Made by a program: the position numbers and the translations under genes
Part shown: piece after piece, positions 34,660 through 46,500 of the stretch
How positions within the stretch are numbered: the first letter of the stretch is position 1
How the letters are laid out: every line of letters starts with the position of its first letter
Source: Lycorma delicatula
Taxonomy: Eukaryota; Arthropoda; Insecta; Hemiptera; Fulgoridae
Length of the DNA stretch: 64,000 nucleotides
Reading direction: 5' to 3'
Assembly: GCF_047948215.1 (NCBI RefSeq)
Contig: NC_134456.1
Coordinates: forward strand, 60,403,029-60,467,028
The notes under the pieces: model-generated
What the model saw: the letters and a program-made list of their open reading frames with translations, nothing else
Databases searched by the model: none
Told to the model about the DNA's origin: nothing

Positions 34660-37430
34660 CATAGGAAATTATATTTTAATATCATGGTATTTTCGTATTT
34701 CTCATATCTCAAAACGTAAAGAAAATTAAACTTCTCTCCCAAACCCACCTTACGAAGAAAGTAATACCGTACTTTTTTCAAATGTCAAAAATTTTATTTT
34801 TAAAGCCTAAAAAATTAGAACGAGAAATATCAATTAACATTTTATCATAAATTTCAAAAATCCATGAATATTTTTAAAGTTTTTTAATTTTCTGGATTTT
34901 GTGTTGTAACTATTTGTATTATATTTTGGAAACGAAGTGCTGTGTGTTAAAGGTCTAATACAATATTTTTATTTTTGATTTCTATTAAACTGAATAAACA
35001 TAGGAATTATATTAATTGGTGCTAGACTTAAAAAAAAGTATTAGTTTTAGTTTCTAGAAAAGATAATGTCATTGGAAACAGAAATAAAATTTAAAAAAAA
35101 GTTGAATCCTGTTTATCTAATTATTTCAATTTTTTAAAGAACAATTTACTTAAATGGGAAATTTACCTTACCACAGAAATAGAAGTAATTTACAATCATA
35201 TTCCAAAAATAAAAGTTAATATCGGTTTTTTTTTTTTTTTTACTTTTAGTTTCAAAACAGCGATTTAAAAACTTTTTTATAATTGTTTTTTCTACACGAG
35301 TCGTTTTCAAAGTTGATATAGTTTTTAAACATTATCAGTGGATATAAGAGCAAAATAATATTTTATTCAGCTCAAAAAAAAAATGTAAATGTACATCTAA
35401 ATATTATATATTTTTATTTACAATAACAAAAAAACCTCATCCTAAGAATTTTTTTGATATTTGTATAATAATTTAGAACAGAATACAATTTAATTTACGG
35501 ATGGATTTTTGCAAATTCTTACAAATTTTTCTTCTTTTATTAATGAAGTATTATTTATTTTTGTAAGAAAATAAATATAAACCTTTTTAAAAGGGTAAGA
35601 GAGATTCTCTACTTGCGTAAAATGAAAGGGGTTAAATTTTATATGTTTAAACTCAGTGAATTTTTAGCAGCGGCCAGATTTTTTGTATTTTACTCTCATC
35701 TTACTTGGACAAGACTTTCTTTTCCTATTTTTGGTGAATAACCCAAAAGCCATTATTCGAAAAATAAAACCAAAACAAACATATACTTATGTTATATAAT
35801 TTAAATAAACTTGAGAAAAAAGTCAGAAAAATAAGTAGTCGGTAGCCAAACAAAAAATCTTAGTAAGCAACAAAAATAAATGTTGGTATTCAAATACAAT
35901 AATGATAAGGAGAAAAGGATCGTAACATACTCAAAGAGATGAGAATAAAAATCAAGATGGATATAAAGTATTTATCTTAAAAATTTCGAAAAAAGTTAAA
36001 TGCAAGATAAATAGATAGGGCTAGTATGTCATAAACCTAAACTAACTTCGAAAATTAATTTTTATCGGCTTCACAACTTTAAATACATTTGTCTGTTCTG
36101 TACAATCATCCCCAGAATATCTACATTAATACTGTACACTAATTTCAACATCTTTGATGACAAAGTTTCATTTACGCATAACGAACACATTAAATCTAAT
36201 ATAATGAACCAAATCACGAAACTTATCTAGGGGGCAAACTGGAACATTACCAGACGATATGAGAAGTTCATACGTTAATCTCATTTGTCACGAACGCAGT
36301 CAACAGTAAACAACTTCACGGTATTCTGATATGCTTTCTGGTCAGCTTCGCAATACGATATCATCACTAAGTGGTATAGCTTACGTAATTATTGTTATTA
36401 AAAACTTTTAGTTAACTTAGATAATTTCTAGGTAAACTACAAAGCTCTACTGATATTATATTAAATTTATATATGTATATTTATAATATATATTTGCTGT
36501 ACTAATATTATGATGTAATTTTTAATTTATAACTTTTCTTTTACGTATATATTTGAGTATTTTGCTTTTGATGAATATTATGTCTTTATGATATCTATCA
36601 TCTGATCTTTGGCTATTTCCCTGTTTTTTGGGGCCTTATTGTAGTATGTAGTATTTTGTGTTTACTGCATTCCGTGAGGATTAGCTGTTTGGCTGCAGAT
36701 TCTTACTGCTGTCCGATGTATGAATTTATGTGTTACGTTGTTGCACTGATCGGGTGATAATGAATGTCTCACTTCAGGCGTACCTTTATGTTTTTGCTGT
36801 ATTGGTTTAGATGATTTTTTATATGAAGTTTATATTTTTGTGAGACTTGTTGTTTTCTTGTGTTTTTCTTCTCTTGTATTTGTGTATTATGTGTGACATT
36901 TGTTTTTGGATGTAGTTTCATAATCTGTTTTCTGTACCTTGATGTATAGTGATGTATCATGTTTGCTGTTGCCGATGTTTTTTGTTGATATTCCTATTAC
37001 AATGCGATTGCACAATGACGTATGAGTGTTTAAGTGGGCGTATAATCCTCCTTCCAGAAAGAATGCTTCACCAGCGGTTTCAGGAACGGTGGCGGTTTAG
37101 TCGGTAGTGCGCAGGTTTACATACACATATTAATAAAATCTTGCGCACCTGTTAGCGAGCCCGACACTACTTAGGCATCCGTAAATAGGATTCCCCACCT
37201 CTTTAACAAAAGAAGAAAAAGTAAACTACAAAGCGTCCTAAATGCAAATACAAAATTATACATAGCCTCAAAAAAATATGCGGTTTTATTGTTTTTATAA
37301 AGTTATTGTTAGTTATAAAATTGCAGCAAATATGTGATATTGTAATTATTGAAAATTAATCTCACACTATAAAAATTTTATTAATATTTTAGGTTACAAA
37401 AAAACTTAAAGAAAATTTTTAGAAATCCTA
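34660..37430. other. AT-rich DNA, nothing recognised
   Basis: A GC-richer patch at about 37040-37170 ('agcgagcccgacacta') has no recognisable family. No gene was found. Confidence 0.4.
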
Positions 37431-37432
37431 TT

Positions 37433-37939
37433 TACTTCCTTGTACGAAGTAAAGGAATTGTGATCCCGAAAAATTTCGGTGTCCAGATTTTGAACGGAAA
37501 TATCCATTTTGACCAACCCTGGATCCGTTTTGACTAGTTTCGGCGTGACGTCTGTACGTACGTATTTATCTCGCATAACTAAAAAACGATTAGCCGTAGG
37601 ATGTTGAAATTTTGGATTTAGGACTGTTGTAACATCTAGTTGTGCATCTCCCCTTTTGATTGCAATCGACTCTACCAAAAATATCCAAAAAACCCAAAAT
37701 CCAAAAGAATTTGGAATAGACTTCATCTCCTTTTTTTAAACTCTTTTTTATTTAAATATATTGATTTATTAATAATTATTAACCTCTGATTATAAAAACA
37801 TTTTACGATAAATAATAATTCAATAATAACAACAAAAAAATATGAAAAATATCAGAAGTTATTAAGGAAATAAAATTTTATATACTTTTTCATTATAAAA
37901 AAATGTGTATATGTAATTTAATAATCGTACAAGGAAGTA
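37433..37939. mobile_element. 507-bp MITE with perfect 15-bp inverted ends and TA target site
   Basis: tacttccttgtacga (37433-37447) and its exact reverse complement (37925-37939) bound the element. Taking the outer TA on each side as the duplicated target, the element proper is CTTCCTTGTACGA...TCGTACAAGGAAG, as in Tc1/mariner-type MITEs. The left end continues into an inner short inverted motif (gtacgaagtaaaggaa). The body includes 'aaatttcggtgtccagattt' and 'ttgcaatcgactctacc', then an AT-rich half shared with 25640-26050. A 106-codon minus frame (37406-37726) crosses the body but is a by-product. Confidence 0.9.
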
Positions 37940-37979
37940 AGGTGGTGACCACATCAGATTTTTTTCTATAATGTGGAAA

Positions 37980-38735
37980 AATATATATATATATATATTA
38001 TATATAATTTATATAATATATATATTAATTTAATAACCTGATGAATAGTAAAAAAATGTGGGGAAAAACAGAACAAATTTTAGTGGTTGAATTATCTTTT
38101 TTAATCTAGCACTTAATGTTGTAAAAATAATAATAATAATTACCAAAGTTGTCATATCAGCGTAATTTATAAAATCATAATAAATAATTAGAAATTTCAA
38201 AGAATCGTAGATACAATGATAAGCGTGAATATCTGCACTTCATAAAGAAACAATAATTGAAGGCAATGAGGAATTTATTTGATGCCTGTGAAATTAAATA
38301 ATATATGTACATAATGTAAAATATAATAGTTTATTTTTCTGTATCTTAATAAGATTAAAAGTAAGTTACATACAATTTAAATATATTAATTTACATGTTA
38401 ATTTCATTATATAATTTTGTAGCCTTCTAAAATTTTAACGTGTTGCTTAAATTCCACAATGCAACTTTTTTATAGATCTAGATTAATTCAAATCGGTTGG
38501 CTAACATATGGTTTCGATTTTTTAAATTAAAAAGTGTTATAACTGTTGTGACATCCTACAAGTGACTCACGCGATCGAATATTAGAATTCCCAAAACCTA
38601 TTAAATTTTTAAAGGATTTTCTTTGCACGATAATATATTAAATCCTAAACTTCATATACATAAAATAATAATAATTTTAATTCAGATCATAAAAGGATTA
38701 CGCCGTTCAAAATATTGAAGTACATGACTAAAATG
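37980..38735. other. TA tract then AT-rich DNA
   Basis: TA-rich repeats occupy about 37981-38025. No gene was recognised afterwards. Confidence 0.5.
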
Positions 38736-38739
38736 TTAA

Positions 38740-38960
38740 TCTAGTCACAAGCACCGCCGCATCTTGTCAATAATCCACTGAACAGTTCGATCCATTAACC
38801 GGAACAGGACCGACACGGACGGCTGTTATCCGAGCTATAGAACCAGAATCAATTTCACGGTTTTTGCTCTCGGGGCCCTCACGTCATTAGCAAGCTCTTG
38901 CTTGCTATTGCGCACCTTGCCAACAGACCTCGACAAATCAATTGACAAATGCAATTACCG
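38740..38960. other. GC-richer unique island
   Basis: About 220 bp of balanced composition ('accggaacaggaccgacacg', 'cggggccctcacgtcatt') stands in AT-rich DNA with no repeats, no inverted ends and no frame longer than about 20 codons on minus. Conserved regulatory DNA is possible. No function can be assigned. Confidence 0.4.
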
Positions 38961-38964
38961 ACCC

Positions 38965-40740
38965 GAACTACTGCAACTTATTTCATGCAAAAACCATCAT
39001 CCAAAACGACGTGTTTTACGATTTGTTACACGAGCGGTATAAATTTAGTCCTAACCAATATATCGCATGATGTATGTACATATATTGTAATGAATGTCAA
39101 AATTTTAAACGCTTTTAGACAATATCCGTATCGTATTTAATATCAAATTTATATACCTCATAACATATTTTATTTTGATATTAGATCGTAAGATATAACA
39201 ATTTCCGTTCACGTAAAACGCACGAATAGAAAATAAAAAAATAAATTCTTAAAGAACCGTTCAAGCATATAATACAATTTTTTTTAAATAATTTTAGATT
39301 CTTCTCACCGCTTAGTTTTTTAATAAATTCGAAGACTCTTTGTAATTCACTCTGAATAAGATACTATTTATAGAGATCGTATGTAATTAAATAAAATGCT
39401 CACTTTATTCATATTAGTGATAGTACTATTGCCGTTTAATATGAATTCACTTCATAATAACTGACTTGATAATAACTCACTTCATAACGACAGTAAAAAT
39501 CGTTTGTTATCATTTCCCAATCACTTTCTGTATATTCGTTTAGTTTAATCTCGTTACTAGAATTTATCTTACTAAAACTGAAGAAAAATGAATGAAAGTA
39601 GCCTTTACTGATTGATTTTTAACCTAATAAAACATTAGTCCTGAGTGAATATGCAAGGTAATCGAAAAATAAATAAATAAATACTATTCATATTTTTTAT
39701 AGTTATTTTGGAAAGTTACTAAACTTCAATTTTATTAGCAATAATAAAGCATAACGAGTATAGTATCAAGTTATGTATTTTTTTTTTTTTTTTTATTAAC
39801 GATTCTTAATCTTTTGTTTACTTCTCTTCTAAACAGCTGATGACTAATAAAAACACTAATGAAAAAATATCAAACAATAGCGTAGACTTGAGCTCAGGAC
39901 CATTAATATACTAGGTATTCTACTATTACTTTGCTACTAATTCTTTTTTTCAAGAATTTCTTATATGGATTGTTGTTCATTTAGATAGAAACTTCGTTTC
40001 TTTTATTCAAAACTATTCATGTATGTTTTCTTTTCAGTTGCTGATTTCTCATTCTACCTGAAATATGTTACGTATAAAATTCTTCAAAATTTTATATATT
40101 TTTGGATTTTATGTTGTTACTCCAACTTCCATTTAAATCAAGAGTTTTATGTAGTTATTATATTTTCCTCTGATTATCCATGTGACCTTATCTTTTTGAT
40201 ACTTCAATTTGTTTTTTTTTTGTTGTACCTATCTTCCTTTGAAAATAAGAGTCCTTTTTAATATTTTCATTTATGTCACAACCAGTTTCATTTCATTTGA
40301 TTTCATAATAAGCCACGGGACTGACCCTTATGTCGTTACTGCAACTTACGTGCTTATATTTATTTTATTCTCTGTTCTCACAGATGTCTGTCTATCAATA
40401 TTGACACTTCTTTCATATACTTCACGCCATTAGTCGTCATTTCTTCTAACGTAGGGATCTTAGAGGAGAAAATGATTCTGCTATATTAATAATTAATATA
40501 ATTAATTCTTGTTTAATGATTACAATTATTTAAGCTTTATAATTCATTATCTTCTGTTACAAGGGAATTGAGTTATTTGGAAACTCTGATTACCTTCTTT
40601 CCAGAAAATCGCTTCACCCTTCTGCTTTTTCCCCTGAACAACGTATTAATCCATCTCCATCTTTCTGAAATTATGAGTCTTTAATAAGTTAAATCGGTTT
40701 TAAAATCTAATTTATATTTAAAAAGGGGATAAAATTAGAT
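38965..40740. other. AT-rich DNA, nothing recognised
   Basis: The open frames at 38949-39140 and 40019-40433 are AT-rich and motif-free. Confidence 0.4.
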
Positions 40741-40744
40741 CTCA

Positions 40745-41400
40745 GCGGTCCTTCCGACTACGGACTATGTCACTATTGCTTCATTTGCCTATGGCAGAAC
40801 TATTCTGGCTGTTGTTATTGACACAACACTAGCTTCAAGTAAACTATAATCTGAATTAAAGTTGGACCAAATCAGTGGATGGCTGTCAAGATGGAAGATT
40901 AGGGTTAATCAAGCGAAGTCGTCGTCATTTTACATTCGCAATGCGGAGAGAAGACTTCTCACGGATCCTGTCGATGGAGTTCTCATAACATATGCTCAAA
41001 AATTACGGAACCTTGGTCTTCATCTTAATCGTCGTCTGACGTGAAAATTACATGTAAAAGAAAAGAGAAAACAACTGGATATTAAGCTTCAGGAAATGTA
41101 CTGGTTCCTGACCAAGAGGTCACAGCTTTCACTAACAGTGTACATGACTATCCTTAAACCTACTTGAATCTATAGGATCCAGCTTTGGGTAAAGCAAACA
41201 ACGGCAACGTCGAGGTTAAACAGAGATTCCAAAATAAATTGCCGAGGAGCATCATACAGGCGCATGTAAGATACAGCAAAATCCACGAATATGTGGGTTT
41301 ACCGTATGTTCGAGAAAAAATATAACGATTCAATAAAAAATATAAGTTGCGGGATAAACAACTACGTGAAATATTTAGTTATTAGACAACAGTGAAGTGA
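40745..41400 (+). pseudogene. Jockey-like LINE reverse-transcriptase fragment
   Basis: The plus strand encodes the palm-to-thumb end of a Jockey-type reverse transcriptase. In order: VTIASFAYGRTILAV (about 40767-40815), where the usual catalytic FADD is FAYG so both metal-binding Asp are lost; LDQISGWLSRWKIRVNQAKS (about 40862-40921); RNLGLHLNRRLT (about 41009-41043), followed by a stop; and KLQEMYWFLTKRSQLSL (from about 41086). The thumb then continues with ILKPT, a stop, and IQLWVKQ. It lacks the endonuclease and the 5' half of the polymerase, typical of a 5'-truncated insertion, and it has several stops and frameshifts. A SINE lies just downstream. Confidence 0.85.
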
Positions 41401-41584
41401 AGTCGTAAGAAGACTAAAATGACTTCACGTTTTGTACCTTGGTGACTACGTGATTTGAGGTGGAACTCTTTTACTGGTTTTTTATATGAATGCAAATTAG
41501 CTTGACAGATCGGGACTGCCCATTTGACACCCGGTAGTATCGGACCCCTAATTTGAGTTGGAACTGCAACAATTTAGTGCTACC

Positions 41585-41742
41585 ATTTTTTTTTAATCTC
41601 CGGGATCACCGATAGTTATTGCTTCCAGAAGATGAGATGAATGACTTGTAGCGTGTATGAAAATTCCTTGCCTGACCGAGATTCGAACCCGGGATCTCTG
41701 GATGAAAGGCCGAGACGCTACCACTCGCCCCACATAGGCCGG
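41585..41742 (-). mobile_element. tRNA-derived SINE (family 1), well-preserved head
   Basis: On the minus strand it begins at 41742 with 'ccggcctatgtgg', an A-box-like 'tggggcgagtgg' and a B-box 'gggttcgaatctc', near the RNA polymerase III consensus. It ends in an A run (T run on plus, 41585-41594). Diverged 15-bp direct repeats flank it: caaTttagtgCtacc (41570-41584) and caaCttagtgTtacc (41743-41757). The plus frame of 81 codons here is a shadow. Confidence 0.88.
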
Positions 41743-41759
41743 CAACTTAGTGTTACCTA

Positions 41760-42628
41760 TTATATTTATATTTCACTTCATTCAATTTTAGTTTTTATCT
41801 ATTCATTATTAATTATAGTTTTATTTTCATTTTTTCTCTTGTTTATGAATTCTTACGAATGTCTGTTTTGTGTGAACTGCCTATAGCACTGTTCTCTGAC
41901 GTAACTTTATGTGTGTACGTTCATTAAATTTCTGTATAGAAATATTAGTTTATAATTTTTGAGAAGCTTCGATGCTTTCAAGTTTCAATGTAACCCTCTC
42001 TATTCGTGATTGTATGTGATCATATTTAGTTATGGTTTTTTTAATGACGTAACCGATTATAAATTTAATTTTGAGATCAAAATGTTTGTGTCGTACTACT
42101 ATATTATATATAAGAATATGGATCATTACGCCACTCCAATAATTTTATGCCAAGTGTTGTTTACGGGTAACTAATACGAGTTAATATACAAATACTCGTG
42201 TAACTCTGGAATTACTGTTTTTAAGTTGTTTTCAGTATATATCATCATTATACTAATCTAATTAAACCATATCTAGTTAATCTGACTGTAATCCATAACA
42301 TTTTTTATCATATCATCCAAGTAATCTTAATCTTTAATTATCATTGCGAATCTACGAAGAAGGGAAAAATGAAGTATCCAAAGTTTTTTCCATTTTTAAT
42401 CAAAAAACGATTAATATTAGTATTTTATAGAATATGAGTATAATACCGATATGAGATGCTTTTTCAAAAGTTCTCAAAATATATTACAAAAGCCATCTAA
42501 GATTTATCTTTATTAAGAACAAAATTGATAAACTTAAATTATCGTATCAGCTTTGTTCAGAGAACATACCGGAAGTTGTTCTTGTTTATAAGTTGTGCTG
42601 AAAATTTTATGAGATGCCCTTGATAGTA
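41760..42628. other. AT-rich DNA, nothing recognised
   Basis: No gene or element was recognised. Confidence 0.4.
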
Positions 42629-42630
42629 TT

Positions 42631-43119
42631 CAAAAAATATCTGACCACCAAAGTCTTTTATTTTTCCTATTTTAACGGTAACACAATTCTTTCACATAGC
42701 AATGGACGAAGGCTTAACACTATAGTGCGAGTCATTTATAACTTTTCACAGCAATGAGGGAATAGTTAAAAAAATTTATGGAGTTAAATACACTAGTTAA
42801 GAGAACATTCAGATGATTATTAAAATAGAGAGAATAGAGGTGACTTAATAATTTTATATCGCTAAATATTGGTGATTTTTATCTAGGAGTACTGTTGGCT
42901 AAATTCAATAACATGGTTGAAACAAGGGTGACCAAAACAGTAAAAAAATGAGTGATCTTAATATTGCTTTTTATAAGTTTTTATTCGTTTGATATGTAGA
43001 TAATAAAGTCTGGAAGGTAAGAAAATACTAAGGTAATCCTTCGTCCATTGCTATTTAAAAGAATTGTGTTACCGTTAAAATGGTACAAATAAAAGACTTT
43101 GGTGGTCAGATATTTTTTG
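42631..43119. mobile_element. 489-bp foldback / MITE-like element with 82-bp inverted arms
   Basis: The left arm 42631-42712 starts 'caaaaaatatctgaccacca' and ends 'agcaatggacgaagg'. The right arm 43038-43119 is its inverse with only a few mismatches. The spacer is about 325 bp without a coding frame. The arms differ from those at 4855, 18335 and 22701, so this is a separate family. Confidence 0.9.
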
Positions 43120-43377
43120 AAGTAACATTCTTCAACAGTTGAGTATTTTTTATGTAACAAGTTGCAATTTTCATTTCACATCGATAAACCTCTTTAGGAT
43201 GTGGCATATTTGAAATCATTGGAGATGAATCTGTAAGCCACAGCTGGTCTAACTGGAAAAATAGAATTTTTATTGACAATCCTATTTCTATTCAGTTCTT
43301 GTACATTTTTTGATCTATAACTGTTCCTAAAGTTTAGAGGATAATCTTGTAACAGAATTAATTTTCAAAAGAAAAAC

Positions 43378-43512
43378 CATCCTGATTGGTCTATTGGTAA
43401 ACTCGTCGTCGTAAATCAGCTGATTTCGAAGTCGAGAGTTTTTATTCGGATTTGAATACTAGATCGTGGATATCAGTATTCTTTGGTGGTTGGGTTTTAA
43501 TTAACCATACGT
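43378..43512 (+). mobile_element. tRNA-derived SINE (family 2), 3'-truncated
   Basis: The plus strand shows the tRNA-like head 'ctgattggtctattggtaaa', then 'aatcagctgatttcgaagtc' and the body 'tttggtggttgggttttaat'. These match the reverse complement of 7811-8113. The tail is missing beyond about 43512. A 103-codon frame begins inside it at 43452 and is not supported as a gene. Confidence 0.8.
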
Positions 43513-43514
43513 TC

Positions 43515-46500
43515 GGCCTAAGTTTGTTAAGACTAGACATTTATCGGCACAGTTATATTTCAGTGATAAATATAATCATGACTTTAATTTCTGATGAAAG
43601 TATAAATACAAGTATCGTTTTAAAAATGTTTAGTGACATCGTAAGTAAAAACAATATTTTTGAAAAATGTAATTTTATGGTCATTAGTAATGTATATATT
43701 GTAAAATATATATTTTTTTTTTTATATTACATAGCACGTCAATTAATTATTCAACGGTTATAAATTTAGATTTAAAGAATAACATCCTTTGGATATCTTA
43801 ATTTTGGAATCTAACACCGTCAAGTTTAGTGGTGTCGTATCTAATTTCTTGTTACTTTTATTTCTTTTTCTTTTTTGTTTGTAATTAATGTTTGTTTTGT
43901 GGACTATATGGTGCTGAAATTATTGTGATTTATGACTGAGCTTGAAATTTCATATTTGGCTTTAAGTTTGCTTGCAGCTGATTATTGTGTATTATTTATT
44001 TTTGGGATTCCTTAAGGACCTTCTTATCGCGTGCTTTTGTCAGGAAACTTACTTATGGCTCCGCAGGAGAGCCAATTGTAATTATAATTGTAATTGAGCA
44101 AAAAAAAAAATCTTAATTTTTAATATTATGTATATTGAGATATTAATTAAATGTATAAGTAATACAAATTTAGATGGGTGGTTAATTTGTGGCTTTGAAT
44201 CATGTAGATGTCTCTTAATATATATATATATATATTGACACACACACACCCTTTTAGTTATCATTGTGGAAACTGGTAATTGACCTCTTTATGCACTGAT
44301 GTAATAAAGGGTGTAATTTGTAATTATTTGTTACTACATGTGGTGGAAATATATGGCAGAACTATTAAATCATGATTATATAGGCTGTGACGACTTCGGA
44401 AGTGTGCAAGAGATATTGTACCACGGAAGCTATTAATTAGCTTTTAACATCCAATGAGTTAATTCATATATTTATTTTATTTATATAATATTTTATTAAA
44501 TATTTTTATAAAGATAATACAACCTATTCAAAAAATGTTTAACATTTGTAAATAGTGTAGAAAATTTACAATTTATATTATTTAGACGAAGAACTCCATT
44601 CGCTATTCGTTACAAACCATGCCTTCCAATCACATAATTTTTTATGTAGTAAATTATTTGACTAAATATTGTATGATATACTTGTTTTATGCTAGTTTTA
44701 ATAAGTCTTAACTTTGAGCAGATAAGTTTTTATCTGAGAGCAGATAATGTAATGAATGTTGCATTTTTGTTTCTTCATTTTAATCATAGAACTGAACAGT
44801 AATTGTTAATGATTTACTTCAATATTTTAGAAGGTTTTTCTATTTTGAATGATAAGACAACTGGGAAAGTTTCTGTATCATTCCACGATCAAGATCTATT
44901 TTACGAAATTTATTTTATGAAGAATTTAAAAATATTATACTGTTTAATAAATCTTCTCATTTTTAAGTCGGAATAACTGATCATTATCTGTCATATACGT
45001 TGACTATTCTCTGGGCCTTCATAATGACAATTTGATGAAACTTGATCGATGAGAATATCATTTAATTAATGACTAATATCGCTCAGGATGTACTCAACAT
45101 TAAAGCACAAATGTAGTTTATACTATATTGTCAGTAGTTTAAGTGGATAATACATATTTATTTAAGTTAATAATGTATTTAATCTCTACCAGGAGAAAAA
45201 TCTCATAGAAACGTAACAAAAAAGGAATTTTAAAAACATTCCAATAAAGTAACAATTCTTAGATGGTGATCCTAATCCATTCAGTACTTTTGTTAGTCAT
45301 CTTATTAAAAAGACTTTTCATTTTTTGAATAAATTAAATCAATTTAAAAAAAACTGTTAATGTATTTTGATACTTATTTAGTTATAACGGGAATAAGATG
45401 AAGTAGAAAGAAGTTTGTCGGGTGAATGGTGAAAGCCTTCTTTCTATATAGAGTAAAGTATACAGCCTACACAGCGTGTAGGAAGGCAAAAGAGTGTACC
45501 GGCACGTTACATAGAACGACAGATAAGCCGTAGACTATTATGGATTGCACCTGAATATGCGATATTGAGAATAAGAGAAGACGGTATATCCTTTTAGAAC
45601 GGAACGCTGGACTCTCTTCGACCATTGAATAATTCAACGTCAAAAGAATCAGTTTATCTCCTATCCTTCTTAGGTGAACGAACTTAAACGAATATTTACA
45701 CGTGTTTTCTAAAGCTTTACCGAAGCTAGTATAATATATATTTACATAAATGAAAAATGACATATATAGTACAATTTGTATACGATTCTATTCTAAGTGA
45801 ATATGTTTCAAACACTGAAAACAAAAATAATTTTTCTTTCTTTATTACTTACGTTAGTCTACACGATTTAATATCGATGTTGAAAGCATGCAAATTATCA
45901 CATCAATTTTTGTACGACTGAAAATTTTACAATAAATAAATTTAAATAATAATAAAAATGAATATGTAAACATTAATTCAGAACATTTTCATGTTTGAAG
46001 ACATTGTACAGACTAAAATATACTACATAAAATATTTATTTATCAAACAATATAAATTAAAAGAATAATTTTAATTATAAATTGTTTTTATATAAAAATA
46101 GTCATTAAAATACACACTTTTAGAAACAAAATCCATGTATATTTGTTTAATTCCAAACAGGATCAAGGTTGTGAGGAATAATGATGTAATGATTAAACGG
46201 TAATGCTAAACCGAACCGATCAATGGAAGCTATGAAATTGCTGTGGTGATCAGACGTAAATTAAATACAACTGCCTTTCTATACGAAGAACAATGAAAAA
46301 AAAAACAAGTTTTAATATAAACGTGGAATTAGGTGTACAAGTTAAAATTTTAAAGAGAATTTTAAATGTAAATGTAATGTAAATTTTAATTTAAAAACTG
46401 ATAAATAAAATTATTCTGGAAAACAAAAATGTAAAACAGAATTTCATTTAATTACTGAAAATATTTTAGGAAAGATAAAGATAAAAGATCTCATGTAACA

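Noticed and set aside
34578..34781. Minus-strand open frame of 67 codons
   Set aside because: Half is Tyr-Ile repeat from a TA microsatellite.
37406..37726. 106-codon minus-strand open frame
   Set aside because: It runs through the body of the MITE at 37433-37939 and begins outside it. The coding look comes from the repeat, and no protein motif is present.
41641..41886. 81-codon plus-strand frame with DRDSNPGS
   Set aside because: This peptide is the translated antisense of a SINE tRNA-like head, a common false gene call.
45467..45763. 98-codon minus-strand open frame
   Set aside because: It has no recognisable motif, no splice context and no homology I can recall. Random open frames of this size are expected in 64 kb.
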